NCBI GenBank assembly: GCA_023241745.1
Contig: JALQCY010000001.1
Coordinates: forward strand, 310,001-374,000
Length of the DNA stretch: 64,000 nt
Reading direction: 5' to 3'
Source of the DNA: Isoptericola peretonis
GTDB lineage: Bacteria; Actinomycetota; Actinomycetes; Actinomycetales; Cellulomonadaceae
The position numbers and the translations under genes are program-made. Position 1 is the stretch's first letter; each line of letters begins with the position of its first letter. This document shows, one piece after another, positions 32,495 through 40,714 of this stretch. The notes under the pieces were generated by a model. The model ran no database searches, was not told where the DNA came from, and worked only from the letters and a program-made list of their open reading frames with translations.

Positions 32495-33190
32495 TCAGTG
32501 CTGGCCGTAGACGTTCTGGTAGCGGGCGTAGAGGGAGTCGACGTGCTCCTGCGCGATGGGCAGCGGCTCCCCGAGCTGGCGCGACACGTGCACGGTGCGC
32601 GCCACCTCCTCGCACATCACGGCGGCCTTGACGGCGGCGCGCGCGTCCTTGCCGATGGTGAACGGGCCGTGGTTGCGCATGAGCACCGCGGGGCTGCGCG
32701 AGTCCTTCAGGGTCTCGACGATGCCGCGGCCGATCGAGTCGTCGCCGATGATCGCGAACGGCCCCACGGGGATGGGCCCGCCGAACTCGTCGGCCATCAT
32801 CGTCAGCACGCAGGGGATCTCCTCGGCGCGCGCGGCCCACGCCGTCGCGTAGGTGGAGTGCGTGTGCACGACCCCGCCGACCTCGGGCAGGTGCCGGTAC
32901 ACGTAGGCGTGCGCGGCGGTGTCGGAGGACGGCGCGCGGTCGCCCTCGACGAGGTTCGCGTCCAGGTCGCAGACCACCATCGACCCGGGCGTGATGTCGT
33001 CGTAGGCGACGCCCGACGGCTTGATGACCAGCAGGTCCTCGCCGTCCGGGTTCGCGACCCGCTCGGAGACGTTGCCGGCGGTCCACACCACGAGCTCCCA
33101 GCGGGGCAGCTCGGCGTGCAGGGCCGCGACCTTCTCCTTGGCGGCGTCGACGGCGGCGCGCAGGTGCGCGGGGACCTCGGTGATCGGCAT
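32495..33190 (-). CDS. araD: L-ribulose-5-phosphate 4-epimerase AraD
   Basis: A 231-residue class II aldolase-family epimerase that converts L-ribulose 5-phosphate to D-xylulose 5-phosphate, linking arabinose to the pentose phosphate pathway. Motifs include ELVVWTAGNVSERV, KPSGVAYDDITPGSMVVCDL, GVVHTHSTYATAWAARAEEI (zinc-binding His pair) and VLMRNHGPFTIGKDARAAVK. ATG 33190 is preceded by GGAG. It sits 38 bases after araB and upstream of araA on one strand. Confidence 0.97.
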   Translation of the reverse strand: MPITEVPAHLRAAVDAAKEKVAALHAELPRWELVVWTAGNVSERVANPDGEDLLVIKPSGVAYDDITPGSMVVCDLDANLVEGDRAPSSDTAAHAYVYRHLPEVGGVVHTHSTYATAWAARAEEIPCVLTMMADEFGGPIPVGPFAIIGDDSIGRGIVETLKDSRSPAVLMRNHGPFTIGKDARAAVKAAVMCEEVARTVHVSRQLGEPLPIAQEHVDSLYARYQNVYGQH

Positions 33191-33228
33191 CGGGCTCGCT
33201 CCGTTTCTCGGTGTGCTCACGGTCGCTC

Positions 33229-34860
33229 TCAGAGTGCTTCGGTGGCGGCGCGCTCGACCGCGAGGCCGGCGGAGTACCGCTCCAGGTAGGTGGCGAAGCC
33301 GGCGACGTCGGCGGCGTCGGGCTCGGCGACGTCGAGGACGACGTCGGCGAAGACCCGCTCGCTCAGGTAGGCGTCGAGGGCGACGGCGTCGCCGGCCGGG
33401 GCCTCGGCGGCGGCCGCGGCGAACGCCGCGAGGACGGCGATGCCCCACGCGCCGCCCTCCCCCGCGGTCTGCCCGACGGCGACGGGCGCGTCGATCGCGC
33501 CGGCCAGCAGCCGCTGGGCCACGCCCGCGGTCCGGAACAGGCCGCCGTGGGCGAACATCGTGTCGATCGCGACACCCTCACCGTGCAGCACCCGCATGCC
33601 GAGCGCGAGCGTGCCGAACGCGCCGTAGAGCTGCGTGCGGGCGAAGTTCGCCAGCGTCAGGCGGCTGTCCGGGGTGCGCACCACGAGGGGGCGCCCCTCG
33701 TCGAGGCCGGTGATGGGCTCGCCGGCGAGGTAGTTGTACGCGAGCAGCCCGCCGCCGTCGGGGGCGCCGTCCAGCGCCGCCCGGAAGAGCGCGCCGAAGA
33801 CGGCGTCGGGCTCGGCCGGCTGGCCGAGCGCGGCCGCGAACTGGCCGAAGACCCCGGCCCACGCGTCGAGCTCGCTGGCGCCGTTGTTGCAGTGCACCAT
33901 CGCGACGAGGTCGCCGGCGGGGGTGGTCACGAGGTCGAGCTCGTGGTGGACGCTCTCCAGGGGCTGCTCGAGCACCACCATCGCGAAGATCGAGGTGCCC
34001 GCGCTGATGTTGCCGGTGCGGGGCGCCACCGAGCTGGTCGCGACCATGCCGGTGCCCGCGTCGCCCTCGGGCGGGCAGAGCAGCACGCCCGGCCGGAGGG
34101 TGCCCGTGGGGTCGAGCAGCGCCGCGCCCTCGGGGGTGAGCCGGCCGGCGTCCGCGCCGGCGGTCAGCACCTCGGGCAGCAGGCCCTCGACGTGCAGGCC
34201 CGGGCGCTTGGCGGCCACGAGGTGGCGGAACTGCTCGAGCATCCGGGCGTCGTAGTCGCGCGTGGCGGGGTCGACGGGGAACATGCCCGACGCGTCGCCG
34301 ACGCCGAGCACGTGCCGTCCGGTCAGGGCGCGGTGCACGTAGCCGGCGAGCGTGGTGAACGACGCGATCTGCGGCACGTGCGGCTCGTCGTCGAGGATCG
34401 CCTGGTAGAGGTGCGCGATGGACCAGCGCAGCGGGATGTTGTACCCGAACAGCTCGGACAGCTCGGCGGCCGCCCGACCCGTGCTCGTGTTGCGCCAGGT
34501 GCGGAACGGCACGAGCAGCTCACCATCGGCGTCGAACGGCAGGTAGCCGTGCATCATCGCCGAGACGCCGAGGCCGGCGTAGGTCGTGGGGCGCACGCCG
34601 TAGCGCTCCTCGACGTCGGCCACGAGCGCGGCGTACGCGCCCTGCAACCCGGCGTGCACGGCGTCGAGCGAGTAGGTCCACACGCCGTCCGACAGCTCGT
34701 TCTCCCACGAGTGCGAGCCGCTGGCGACCGGCGCGTGGTCCGGCCCGATCAGGCACGCCTTGATGTTCGTGGAGCCGAGCTCGATGCCCAGCGAGGCGCG
34801 GCCCGCGGCGATCGCCTCTCGGATCGCGGACGTGCTGTCCGGCTGCCCCGCCTGCGTCAT
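33229..34860 (-). CDS. araB: FGGY-family ribulokinase
   Basis: Likely L-ribulokinase of 543 residues, phosphorylating the AraA product. It has the FGGY ATP-phosphotransfer fold with LGIELGSTNIKACLIGPDHA at the N-terminus, SAMMHGYLPFDADGELLVPF, HCNNGASELDAWAGVFGQFA and the nucleotide-binding MFAHGGLFRTAGVAQRLLAG. The N-terminal sequence differs from classical E. coli-type AraB and looks closer to the non-orthologous ribulokinases found with araA/araD in some Gram-positives, so the symbol rests partly on context. It is first in the operon; a LacI-type palindrome (34908-34925) lies 48 bases upstream. Xylulokinase activity is the main alternative. Confidence 0.88.
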   Translation of the reverse strand: MTQAGQPDSTSAIREAIAAGRASLGIELGSTNIKACLIGPDHAPVASGSHSWENELSDGVWTYSLDAVHAGLQGAYAALVADVEERYGVRPTTYAGLGVSAMMHGYLPFDADGELLVPFRTWRNTSTGRAAAELSELFGYNIPLRWSIAHLYQAILDDEPHVPQIASFTTLAGYVHRALTGRHVLGVGDASGMFPVDPATRDYDARMLEQFRHLVAAKRPGLHVEGLLPEVLTAGADAGRLTPEGAALLDPTGTLRPGVLLCPPEGDAGTGMVATSSVAPRTGNISAGTSIFAMVVLEQPLESVHHELDLVTTPAGDLVAMVHCNNGASELDAWAGVFGQFAAALGQPAEPDAVFGALFRAALDGAPDGGGLLAYNYLAGEPITGLDEGRPLVVRTPDSRLTLANFARTQLYGAFGTLALGMRVLHGEGVAIDTMFAHGGLFRTAGVAQRLLAGAIDAPVAVGQTAGEGGAWGIAVLAAFAAAAAEAPAGDAVALDAYLSERVFADVVLDVAEPDAADVAGFATYLERYSAGLAVERAATEAL

Positions 34861-34907
34861 CGTTGCTCCGTCCCTGCCCGGCCGCCCGGGCGTCGTCGTG
34901 GTCGATC

Positions 34908-34925
34908 CATGTTAGCGCTCACATG
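34908..34925. promoter_or_regulatory. LacI-type operator upstream of araBDA
   Basis: CATGTTAGCGCTCACATG is an 18-base palindrome with one mismatched pair and a central AGCGCT. The core matches the two sites before the CUT2 importer (28160-28197), which suggests one arabinose repressor for uptake and catabolism. Confidence 0.68.
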
Positions 34926-34956
34926 CTGCCCGCCCAACCCGCTGCCCTCCGGGACC

Positions 34957-35015
34957 TTGTGGGCGCTCGTTCGGCGATGTTCACGAGGAGGACAGCGCCA
35001 GACGAGCGCCCACAA
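34957..35015. terminator. Stem-loop terminator after the endo-arabinanase gene
   Basis: Exact 14-base arms TTGTGGGCGCTCGT (34957-34970) and complement (35002-35015) continue inward as an imperfect 10-base stem (7 of 10 paired) around an 11-base loop. It lies 11 bases past the GH43 stop on the minus strand and before the araBDA operator, so it should insulate araBDA from read-through. Confidence 0.72.
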
Positions 35016-35026
35016 CGATCGTCGCG

Positions 35027-36460
35027 CTACCTCCCGCGGTGCACGACGTCGAGCCGGGCGGGCTCGCTGCGCACCTCGCCGTGGGCGTTGGCGACGACGG
35101 CGCGCACGAGCAGGCCGTCCGGCTGGCGGCCGGCGTGCTTGATCGTCCAGCTCGCCGCGCCGTCGGTCGCGCGCGTGGCGGCGGCCGGTGCCGCCGACCA
35201 GCTCGCACCGTCGTCGTCCGAGGTCTCCCACGTGACGACCGGGGCCGGCGCGCCCTCCACGCGGACCTCGAAGCCGGCCGGCCGGTTGCCGCGCACGGTC
35301 ACGTCGCGCGGCCCGCCCGCCACGACCGGCGCCTCGGCGCTCTGGTCCACCACGGGCCAGCCGTCCCGCCAGTCGAGGCGCTGCAGGCCGAGCGTCGGGA
35401 AGCCGGGGATCTCAGCATTCGCGCCGTCGTAGTAGTGGAACGCGAGGACGCCGTCCGACACCGACTGACCGCCCGGGCCCACCACCGCGCCGTGCGACCG
35501 GAGGATCACCGTGCCGCCGCCGTCGGCCATGTCCCGGCCGTCGGCGTCGAGGTACGGGCCGGCGACGTCGCGCGAGCGCCCGACCGCCACCCGGTACGTG
35601 CTGTCGAGGCCCTGGCAGCAGGCGTCGAACGACACGAACAGGTAGTACCAGCCGTCGTGGGCGTAGACGTACGGCGCCTCGACGGGGTTGCCCGGCATCA
35701 TCCGGTCCACGAGGTGCGTGGCGTTCTCCAGCGCACCGTCGGCGAGCTTGCCGCTGGGCCACTCCAGCTCGACGAGGAAGATGCCGTACCAGTACGAGCC
35801 GATCGCCATGTACGGGGTGCCGTCGGCACCCTCGACGATGCCGGCGTCGATGGCGTTGAACGACTTGCCGCCCGCGATGTCGTGCGGGGAGCTGATGACC
35901 GGGCCCCGGTCGACCCACTCGTACTCCGGGTCGTCGGGGTCCAGCGTCGTGTTGGTCGCCAGGGCCGTGACCGACGTGTTCGTGCCGAAGCGGGACGCCG
36001 AGTAGTACAGGTAGTAGGTGCCGTCGTGCTCGTAGACCTCGGGCGCCCACAGGTTGTCCGGCAGGGTGCCCTGCCCGTCGGGCCCGGCGAAGCGCTCGTC
36101 GATCCATGCGGGGATCTCGTCCCAGACGGTGCCGTCGTACGCCCAGGTCACGCCCTCGTCGTGGCTCGACCACATCTGGACGGTGCCGCCGTTCTCCCGG
36201 TTGACCAGGCCCGTGGTGTAGACGCGCCAGGTGCCGTCGTCGTCGACGACGAGCGCCGGGTCGTGCACCGGGGCGGTCTCGCCCGTCACCGAGAGGCCGC
36301 CGGTGGGCAGCGACGACGCTGCGGGCCGGCCCGGCTCGGCGGCGCCCGGCTGTGCCGTCGCCGTGCCGACCGTCGCGGCCGCGACCAGCGACGTCGCCAG
36401 CAGCGCCGCCGCCAGAGCTCCGGCCGTCGCGGCGCGGACCCGCCTGATGGAGCTGTGCAT
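35027..36460 (-). CDS. Secreted GH43 endo-1,5-alpha-L-arabinanase
   Basis: A 477-residue secreted inverting hydrolase that cuts the arabinan backbone. The Sec signal MHSSIRRVRAATAGALAAAL ends near ATAQPGA. The five-blade propeller carries the three catalytic carboxylates in APVHDPALV (base Asp), SFNAIDAGIVEG (pKa-tuning Asp near residue 203) and GNPVEAPYVYAHDG (acid Glu near 261). NLWAPEVYEHDGTYYLYYSA is typical of endo-arabinanases. About 90 C-terminal residues (APVVAGGPRDVTVRGNRPAG onward) form an Ig-like domain. Upstream are a good -35/-10 pair and a 16-base operator that abuts the GAGGAG ribosome site. Confidence 0.92.
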   Translation of the reverse strand: MHSSIRRVRAATAGALAAALLATSLVAAATVGTATAQPGAAEPGRPAASSLPTGGLSVTGETAPVHDPALVVDDDGTWRVYTTGLVNRENGGTVQMWSSHDEGVTWAYDGTVWDEIPAWIDERFAGPDGQGTLPDNLWAPEVYEHDGTYYLYYSASRFGTNTSVTALATNTTLDPDDPEYEWVDRGPVISSPHDIAGGKSFNAIDAGIVEGADGTPYMAIGSYWYGIFLVELEWPSGKLADGALENATHLVDRMMPGNPVEAPYVYAHDGWYYLFVSFDACCQGLDSTYRVAVGRSRDVAGPYLDADGRDMADGGGTVILRSHGAVVGPGGQSVSDGVLAFHYYDGANAEIPGFPTLGLQRLDWRDGWPVVDQSAEAPVVAGGPRDVTVRGNRPAGFEVRVEGAPAPVVTWETSDDDGASWSAAPAAATRATDGAASWTIKHAGRQPDGLLVRAVVANAHGEVRSEPARLDVVHRGR

Positions 36461-36469
36461 CGTGACTCC

Positions 36470-36485
36470 TCTACAACGATGTAGA
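36470..36485. promoter_or_regulatory. LacI-type operator, arabinan family, site 3
   Basis: TCTACAACGATGTAGA: 7-base arms around a central CG with one mismatched pair, the cleanest copy of the motif also found at 2981-2996 and 23151-23166. It abuts the ribosome site of the GH43 gene, downstream of the predicted promoter, where a bound repressor would act as a roadblock. Confidence 0.68.
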
Positions 36486-36500
36486 ACTGCGAACGCGGAG

Positions 36501-36530
36501 AATCTACCGACCCGCCGCGACGGCGGTCAA
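36501..36530 (-). promoter_or_regulatory. Predicted promoter of the GH43 endo-arabinanase gene
   Basis: On the minus strand a -35 hexamer TTGACC (36525-36530) is followed after 18 bases by a -10 hexamer TAGATT (36501-36506). Transcription would start near 36494, just before the operator at 36470-36485 and the coding start at 36460. Confidence 0.5.
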
Positions 36531-36543
36531 CGAGCCCGGGCGG

Positions 36544-37656
36544 TCAGCGCGCGGGCGGGGGCGCGGTGCTCGACCGCACGACGAGCTCCGGCACGATGCG
36601 CTCGGTCGCCGCCTCGTTGCCCGCCGTGCCCGCGGTGCCCGGGGCCTCCTGCCGCGCGAGCGCCTCCACCACCATCGCCACGCTGCGCTCCCCCAGCACG
36701 CCGAAGGGCTGTCGCACCGTGGTCAGGGGCGGGACGAAGTACGCGGCGCCCGCGACGTCGTCGAACCCCGCCACCGACACGTCGTCGGGCACCGACAGGC
36801 CCCGCTCCCAGAACGCCCGCAGCATGCCGAGCGCGAGCTGGTCGTTGCCGGCGAACACGGCGGTGGGGCCCTCCTGCGCCACGACGGCCTCCGCCAGGTC
36901 GCGGCCCGCGGCGTAGCCGTCCTCCGCGGACCACGTGCACAGCCGCGGCCGGCTCGGGACGATGCCGCGCGCCTCCAGCGCCTCGCGCCAGCCGGCGGCG
37001 CGCTCGCGCGCGTCGAACCAGTCCTGCGGCCCGGCCACGTGCAGCACGTCCCGGTGCCCCAGGTCGAGCAGGTGGTCCGTGATCGCCCGGGCACCGCCCC
37101 GCTGGTCGACGGCCAGGGACAGCGTCGTCGGTCCGGCCGCGGTGGTGCTGACGTCGCGCGGCAACCGCTCCAGCGCGGCGACCACGAGGACCGGCACGGG
37201 CGCCCGGAACGACTCCACCGCGGCGGCGACGTCGTCCTGCGGCGCGATGACGACGATCGCCTCGACGTCCTGGTCCATGAAGTGCTCCAGGGCCTCGTGC
37301 ATCGCCTCGGCGTCGTACCGCCGCAGCGTCGCGACGGAGACGAAGTAGCCCTGGTCGCGGGCCGCGCCCTCGATCGCGATGAGCGTGCTGGTCGGCCCGA
37401 ACAGCGCCGACCCCGTCGTCACCACACCCAGGGTGGCGGAGCGGGCCGTGGCCAGCGCCCGGGCGGCGCTGTTGCGCCGGTAGCCGAGGGTCGCGATCGC
37501 GTCGAGCACGCGCTCCCGGGTCTCGCCGCGCACGCTCGGGTGCTCGTTCAGCACCCGGGAGACCGTCTGGTGGGAGACGCCCGCGACGGCCGCGACATCA
37601 GCCATGGACGGCCGCCGCGACGCCCGCGCGGCGGCCTGCCCGGCGGCTCGGCTCAT
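36544..37656 (-). CDS. LacI-family regulator, candidate arabinan-operator repressor
   Basis: A 370-residue LacI/GalR regulator. HTH: SMADVAAVAGVSHQTVSRVL; hinge AIATLGYRRNSAARALATAR. The effector domain has LGVVTTGSALFGPTSTLIAI and GPTAVFAGNDQLALGMLRAF and ends ERIVPELVVRSSTAPP. It differs from the regulator at 29832 in the recognition helix (SHQTVSRVLNE against SHMTVSRVLND), consistent with a different operator. It is 83 bases upstream of the GH43 gene on the same strand, so it is a candidate for the TCTACAACGATGTAGA sites. Its ATG overlaps the upstream GNAT stop by four bases, so it is co-translated with an acetyltransferase. Confidence 0.92.
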   Translation of the reverse strand: MSRAAGQAAARASRRPSMADVAAVAGVSHQTVSRVLNEHPSVRGETRERVLDAIATLGYRRNSAARALATARSATLGVVTTGSALFGPTSTLIAIEGAARDQGYFVSVATLRRYDAEAMHEALEHFMDQDVEAIVVIAPQDDVAAAVESFRAPVPVLVVAALERLPRDVSTTAAGPTTLSLAVDQRGGARAITDHLLDLGHRDVLHVAGPQDWFDARERAAGWREALEARGIVPSRPRLCTWSAEDGYAAGRDLAEAVVAQEGPTAVFAGNDQLALGMLRAFWERGLSVPDDVSVAGFDDVAGAAYFVPPLTTVRQPFGVLGERSVAMVVEALARQEAPGTAGTAGNEAATERIVPELVVRSSTAPPPAR

Positions 37657-38207
37657 CGCTCCTCGGCCGCGTTCCTCGCGTCGACCTCGTCGAGCACCCG
37701 GCGCAGATACGTGAGCGTGAGCTTGCCCGCCGCCCGGTCGTACTGCTCCTCGTAGCCGTGCTTGGTGTACATGGCGAGGTTGCGCTTGGAGTCCTTGCCC
37801 GTGAACGCCCAGACCTCGGTCACCTCGGACGGCAGGAACTGCAGGATCGCGAACATCAGCGACGTGCCGATGCCCTTGGCCTGCTGGTCCGGCGCGACGG
37901 CGAGCCGCCCGATCGTGGCGCGCGACCCCTCGATCTCCAGCCGCAGCGACCCCACCAGGCGGTGGCCCTCCCACGCGCCGACCGTCACCACGTCGTCGCG
38001 CGCCATGTCGTCGCGCAGCTCGTGCAACGTCTGCGTCAGCGGCGGGATGTGCGGGTCGTCGTACAGCTGCGCCTCGCTGACGAACGCCGCCCGCCGCAGC
38101 GTCAGCAGCTCGCCCGCGTGCGCGTCGTCGACCAGCTCGATCCGCAGGGTGTTGTCGCCGCCCTCGTTCTGGACTTCCTGGGCGCCGGTGCCGCGTGCCT
38201 CGCTCAT
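37653..38207 (-). CDS. GNAT-family N-acetyltransferase
   Basis: A 184-residue protein with a GNAT fold. The acetyl-CoA-binding motif A appears as IGRLAVAPDQQAKGIGTSLM, and motif B as FTGKDSKRNLAMYTKHGYEE. The N-terminus LRIELVDDAHAGELLTLRRA is also typical. Substrate is unknown. The ATG at 38207 lacks a good ribosome site; it is divergent from purU across about 70 bases. Its stop overlaps the start of the LacI regulator, an arrangement that may be accidental or functional. A start further downstream cannot be excluded. Confidence 0.85.
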   Translation of the reverse strand: MSEARGTGAQEVQNEGGDNTLRIELVDDAHAGELLTLRRAAFVSEAQLYDDPHIPPLTQTLHELRDDMARDDVVTVGAWEGHRLVGSLRLEIEGSRATIGRLAVAPDQQAKGIGTSLMFAILQFLPSEVTEVWAFTGKDSKRNLAMYTKHGYEEQYDRAAGKLTLTYLRRVLDEVDARNAAEER

Positions 38208-38276
38208 GGGGACATCGTCGCAGACGGACCGCGGACGTGTCGTCGCACCTCCGGGACGGTCGGTCACAATGAGCAG

Positions 38277-39122
38277 GTGACCACCGAATGGGTGCTGACC
38301 CTCTCCTGCCCCGACCGCCCGGGCATCGTGCACGCCGTCGCGGGGACGCTCGCGGAGCACGGCGGCAACATCACCGAGTCGCAGCAGTTCGGCGACCCGG
38401 CGTCGGGGCTGTTCTTCATGCGCGTGCAGGTGGAGGCGTCCACGGGCCGCGACGAGCTGGTCGCGGCGCTGACGCCGGTCGCGGAGCGGTTCGCCATGAC
38501 GTGGGAGCTGGACGTCGTCGGGCGTCGGCTGCGCACGCTGGTGCTGGTCAGCAAGGCGGCGCACTGCCTGGTGGACCTGCTGTACCGCGAGCGGTACCAG
38601 GGGATGCCGGTGGAGGTGGTGGGCGTCGTCGGCAACCACCCGGACCTGGCGGACATGGCCGAGTTCTACGGCAAGCCGTTCCACCACGTGCCGGTCACGA
38701 AGGACACGAAGGCCGCGGCGGAGGGCCGGCTCCGCGACCTGGTCGCGGAGCTCGACGTCGAGCTGGTCGTCCTCGCCCGGTACATGCAGATCCTGTCGGA
38801 CGAGCTGTGCCGTGACCTCGAGGGCAAGGTCATCAACATCCACCACTCGTTCCTGCCCAGCTTCAAGGGCGCCCGGCCCTACGCGCAGGCTCACGACCGC
38901 GGAGTGAAGCTCATCGGCGCGACGTCGCACTACGTGACGGGCGACCTCGACGAGGGCCCGATCATCGAGCAGGACGTGGAGCGCGTGGACCACTCGCGCG
39001 CCGTCGCCGACCTGGTCGCCCTCGGTGAGGACGTCGAGCGGCGCACCCTCGCCCGCGCCGTCCGCTGGCACGCCGAGCACCGCGTCCTGCTCGACGGCCA
39101 CCGCACGGTCGTCTTCCGCTGA
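38277..39122 (+). CDS. purU: Formyltetrahydrofolate deformylase PurU
   Basis: Hydrolyses 10-formyl-THF to THF and formate, balancing the one-carbon pool. It has 281 residues, the normal PurU size. An N-terminal ACT domain (WVLTLSCPDRPGIVHAVAGT) is followed by the formyltransferase-fold domain with GVVGNHPDLADMAEFYGKPF, VLARYMQILSDELCRDLEGK, INIHHSFLPSFKGARPYAQA (catalytic His) and GATSHYVTGDLDEGPIIEQD (catalytic Asp). I use GTG 38277 because the ACT domain begins right after it. No ribosome site precedes it, and a CACAAT -10-like hexamer sits 6 bases upstream, so the transcript may be leaderless. Confidence 0.96.
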   Translation: MTTEWVLTLSCPDRPGIVHAVAGTLAEHGGNITESQQFGDPASGLFFMRVQVEASTGRDELVAALTPVAERFAMTWELDVVGRRLRTLVLVSKAAHCLVDLLYRERYQGMPVEVVGVVGNHPDLADMAEFYGKPFHHVPVTKDTKAAAEGRLRDLVAELDVELVVLARYMQILSDELCRDLEGKVINIHHSFLPSFKGARPYAQAHDRGVKLIGATSHYVTGDLDEGPIIEQDVERVDHSRAVADLVALGEDVERRTLARAVRWHAEHRVLLDGHRTVVFR

Positions 39123-39143
39123 TCTCCGGCGTCGAGGAGCCGG

Positions 39144-40025
39144 TCAGGCCACCGACACCTCGACGAGCGTGTTCCACGGGTCGTCGAACCGCAGGGTCCG
39201 GCCGTCGTCGCGCGCCGCGACGCCGGCGTGCCTCAGCCGGTCGGCGAGCGCGCCGACCTCGTCGCGCGTCGGCACCGTGAGCGCCACCTGACCGAGCCCG
39301 AGCGTGGCGGCCCGCGGACCTGCGCCGGCGCTGTTCCAGGTGTTCATCGCCATGTGGTGGTGGTACCCGCCGGCGGCGACGAACAGCGCGCCGTGGAACG
39401 TCGCCATGATCTCGAAGCCGAGGGTGTCGACGTAGAACTTCTGCGCCGTGGGGATGTCGCCCACCTGCAGGTGGACGTGCCCGACCTGCGCGGCCTGGCC
39501 CGCCGTGCCGGCCAGGGCGGCCTCGGTGAGGTGCCGCTGCAGGAACTGCTGCGGGTCGAACCAGTCGGAGCCCATGGCCACGTGGCCGCCGCCGTCGTGC
39601 TGCCAGGTGTCGCGCGGGCGGTCCCAGTAGAGCTCGATGCCGTTGTCCTCGGGGTCGGTGAAGTAGAACGCCCGCGACACCCAGTGGTCGGCGTTCCCCG
39701 CGAACCGCGACAGCGGGTGCTGTGCCGCGTGGGCGACGGCGGCGGCGAGCGCCTCCTCGGTGTCGAACAGCACGGCCGTGTGGAACAGCCCGGCCTGGTT
39801 CCGCGCGGTCGCCGGTAGGCCCGGCGTGTGCTGCAGCGCGACGACGGGCACCCCGCCGCGCCCCAGCACCACCCGGTCCGGAGCGGCGAGCGCGGGGATC
39901 TCGTCGAGCGCGATCGCCTCGCGGTAGTAGGCGCTCATCGAGCCGAGGTCGCCCACGTGCAGGGTGACGGCGCCCATCGCGGTCTCGGCTGCGAGGACGT
40001 CGGACTGGCGGGACGGCGTGGACAT
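39144..40025 (-). CDS. Two-domain VOC family protein, catechol-2,3-dioxygenase-like
   Basis: A 293-residue protein with two vicinal-oxygen-chelate domains. The first runs from MGAVTLHVGDLGSMSAYYRE through LFHTAVLF to EDNGIELYWDRPRDTW. The second runs from VGHVHLQVGDIPTAQKFYVD through YHHHMAMNTWNSAG to NTLVEVSVA. The His/Glu pattern in the second domain is consistent with a metal site. The arrangement resembles the CatE/YfiE type of catechol dioxygenase-like proteins. Its natural substrate is not deducible. The ATG 40025 has AGGAG upstream. It follows the oxidoreductase gene on the same strand with 41 bases between and is probably under the same MarR-type control. Confidence 0.88.
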   Translation of the reverse strand: MSTPSRQSDVLAAETAMGAVTLHVGDLGSMSAYYREAIALDEIPALAAPDRVVLGRGGVPVVALQHTPGLPATARNQAGLFHTAVLFDTEEALAAAVAHAAQHPLSRFAGNADHWVSRAFYFTDPEDNGIELYWDRPRDTWQHDGGGHVAMGSDWFDPQQFLQRHLTEAALAGTAGQAAQVGHVHLQVGDIPTAQKFYVDTLGFEIMATFHGALFVAAGGYHHHMAMNTWNSAGAGPRAATLGLGQVALTVPTRDEVGALADRLRHAGVAARDDGRTLRFDDPWNTLVEVSVA

Positions 40026-40066
40026 GGTCGGCTCCTGGTGCTGGGTCGGGGCGGTCGAGGGGAGGC

Positions 40067-40681
40067 TCAGAGCAGGGCGAACCCGGTGGTCCACTGCGTC
40101 TGCTCGCCGGCGGCGAGGGTCAGCTGCAGGAACCCGAGGGCCTCGAGCTCGCGGGCGCGCTTCAGAGGGCCGGCGTCGACGACGCGGACCGCGGACCCGT
40201 CGAACGCGGCGGCGAACGCGGCCTTGGCGGGTGCGTCGTCACCTGCGACGAGGACGCTCGTCGGCACGCTGCCGACGGCGCCGGTCACGAGCGTCGCGGC
40301 GAAGTTCGTGTTGAACGCCTTGAGCACGGTCGCGCCGGGGAGCTTCTCCGCGAGCCCGGCCGCGGCGGAGGAGTCGGCGGGAACGACGAGCGCGTCGAAG
40401 GTGGCGAAGTCGAGCGGGTTGGTGAGGTCGACGACGGTGCGGCCGGCGAGCCGGTCGCCGTAGGTCGAGACGACGTCGTCCAGTGCCGGGTACGGCAGGG
40501 CGAGGACGACGATCTCCCCCGTGAGCGGCTCGCCGAACGCGGTCGCGGTGACGGCGGCGTCCACGGCCGCGGCCTTGGCGACGTCGCGGGCGACGACCTG
40601 CACGTCGTTCCCGCCGGCGAGCGCAAGGCCCGCGATCGCGGAGCCCATGTTCCCGGCGCCGAGGATGCTGATGGTGGCCAT
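40067..40681 (-). CDS. NADPH-dependent F420-reductase-like oxidoreductase
   Basis: A 204-residue Rossmann protein of the NADP oxidoreductase/F420-dependent family. It starts MATISILGAGNMGSAIAGLA (dinucleotide-binding GxGxxG), with TGEIVVLALPYPALDDVVST, RTVVDLTNPLDFATFDALVV and ATVLKAFNTNFAATLVTGAV. Members reduce F420 or unknown small molecules; which one applies here is unclear. The ATG follows GGAGGAACC. It is expressed divergently from a MarR regulator across a 115-base region with a large dyad and a good -35/-10 pair, and is followed by the VOC gene, suggesting a small stress-response operon. Confidence 0.9.
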   Translation of the reverse strand: MATISILGAGNMGSAIAGLALAGGNDVQVVARDVAKAAAVDAAVTATAFGEPLTGEIVVLALPYPALDDVVSTYGDRLAGRTVVDLTNPLDFATFDALVVPADSSAAAGLAEKLPGATVLKAFNTNFAATLVTGAVGSVPTSVLVAGDDAPAKAAFAAAFDGSAVRVVDAGPLKRARELEALGFLQLTLAAGEQTQWTTGFALL

Positions 40682-40714
40682 GGTTCCTCCTGAGAATCTG
40701 TCGTCGACCTGTTT

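Noticed and set aside
34957..35015. Inverted repeat considered as terminal repeats of a small transposable element.
   Set aside because: Only 31 bases lie between the arms, no target duplication is visible, and its place just after a stop codon fits a terminator.
29832..37656. Considered assigning each arabinose operator family to a specific LacI regulator as fact.
   Set aside because: Position favours the pairing proposed in the findings, but recognition helices alone do not decide it, so it is left as inference.
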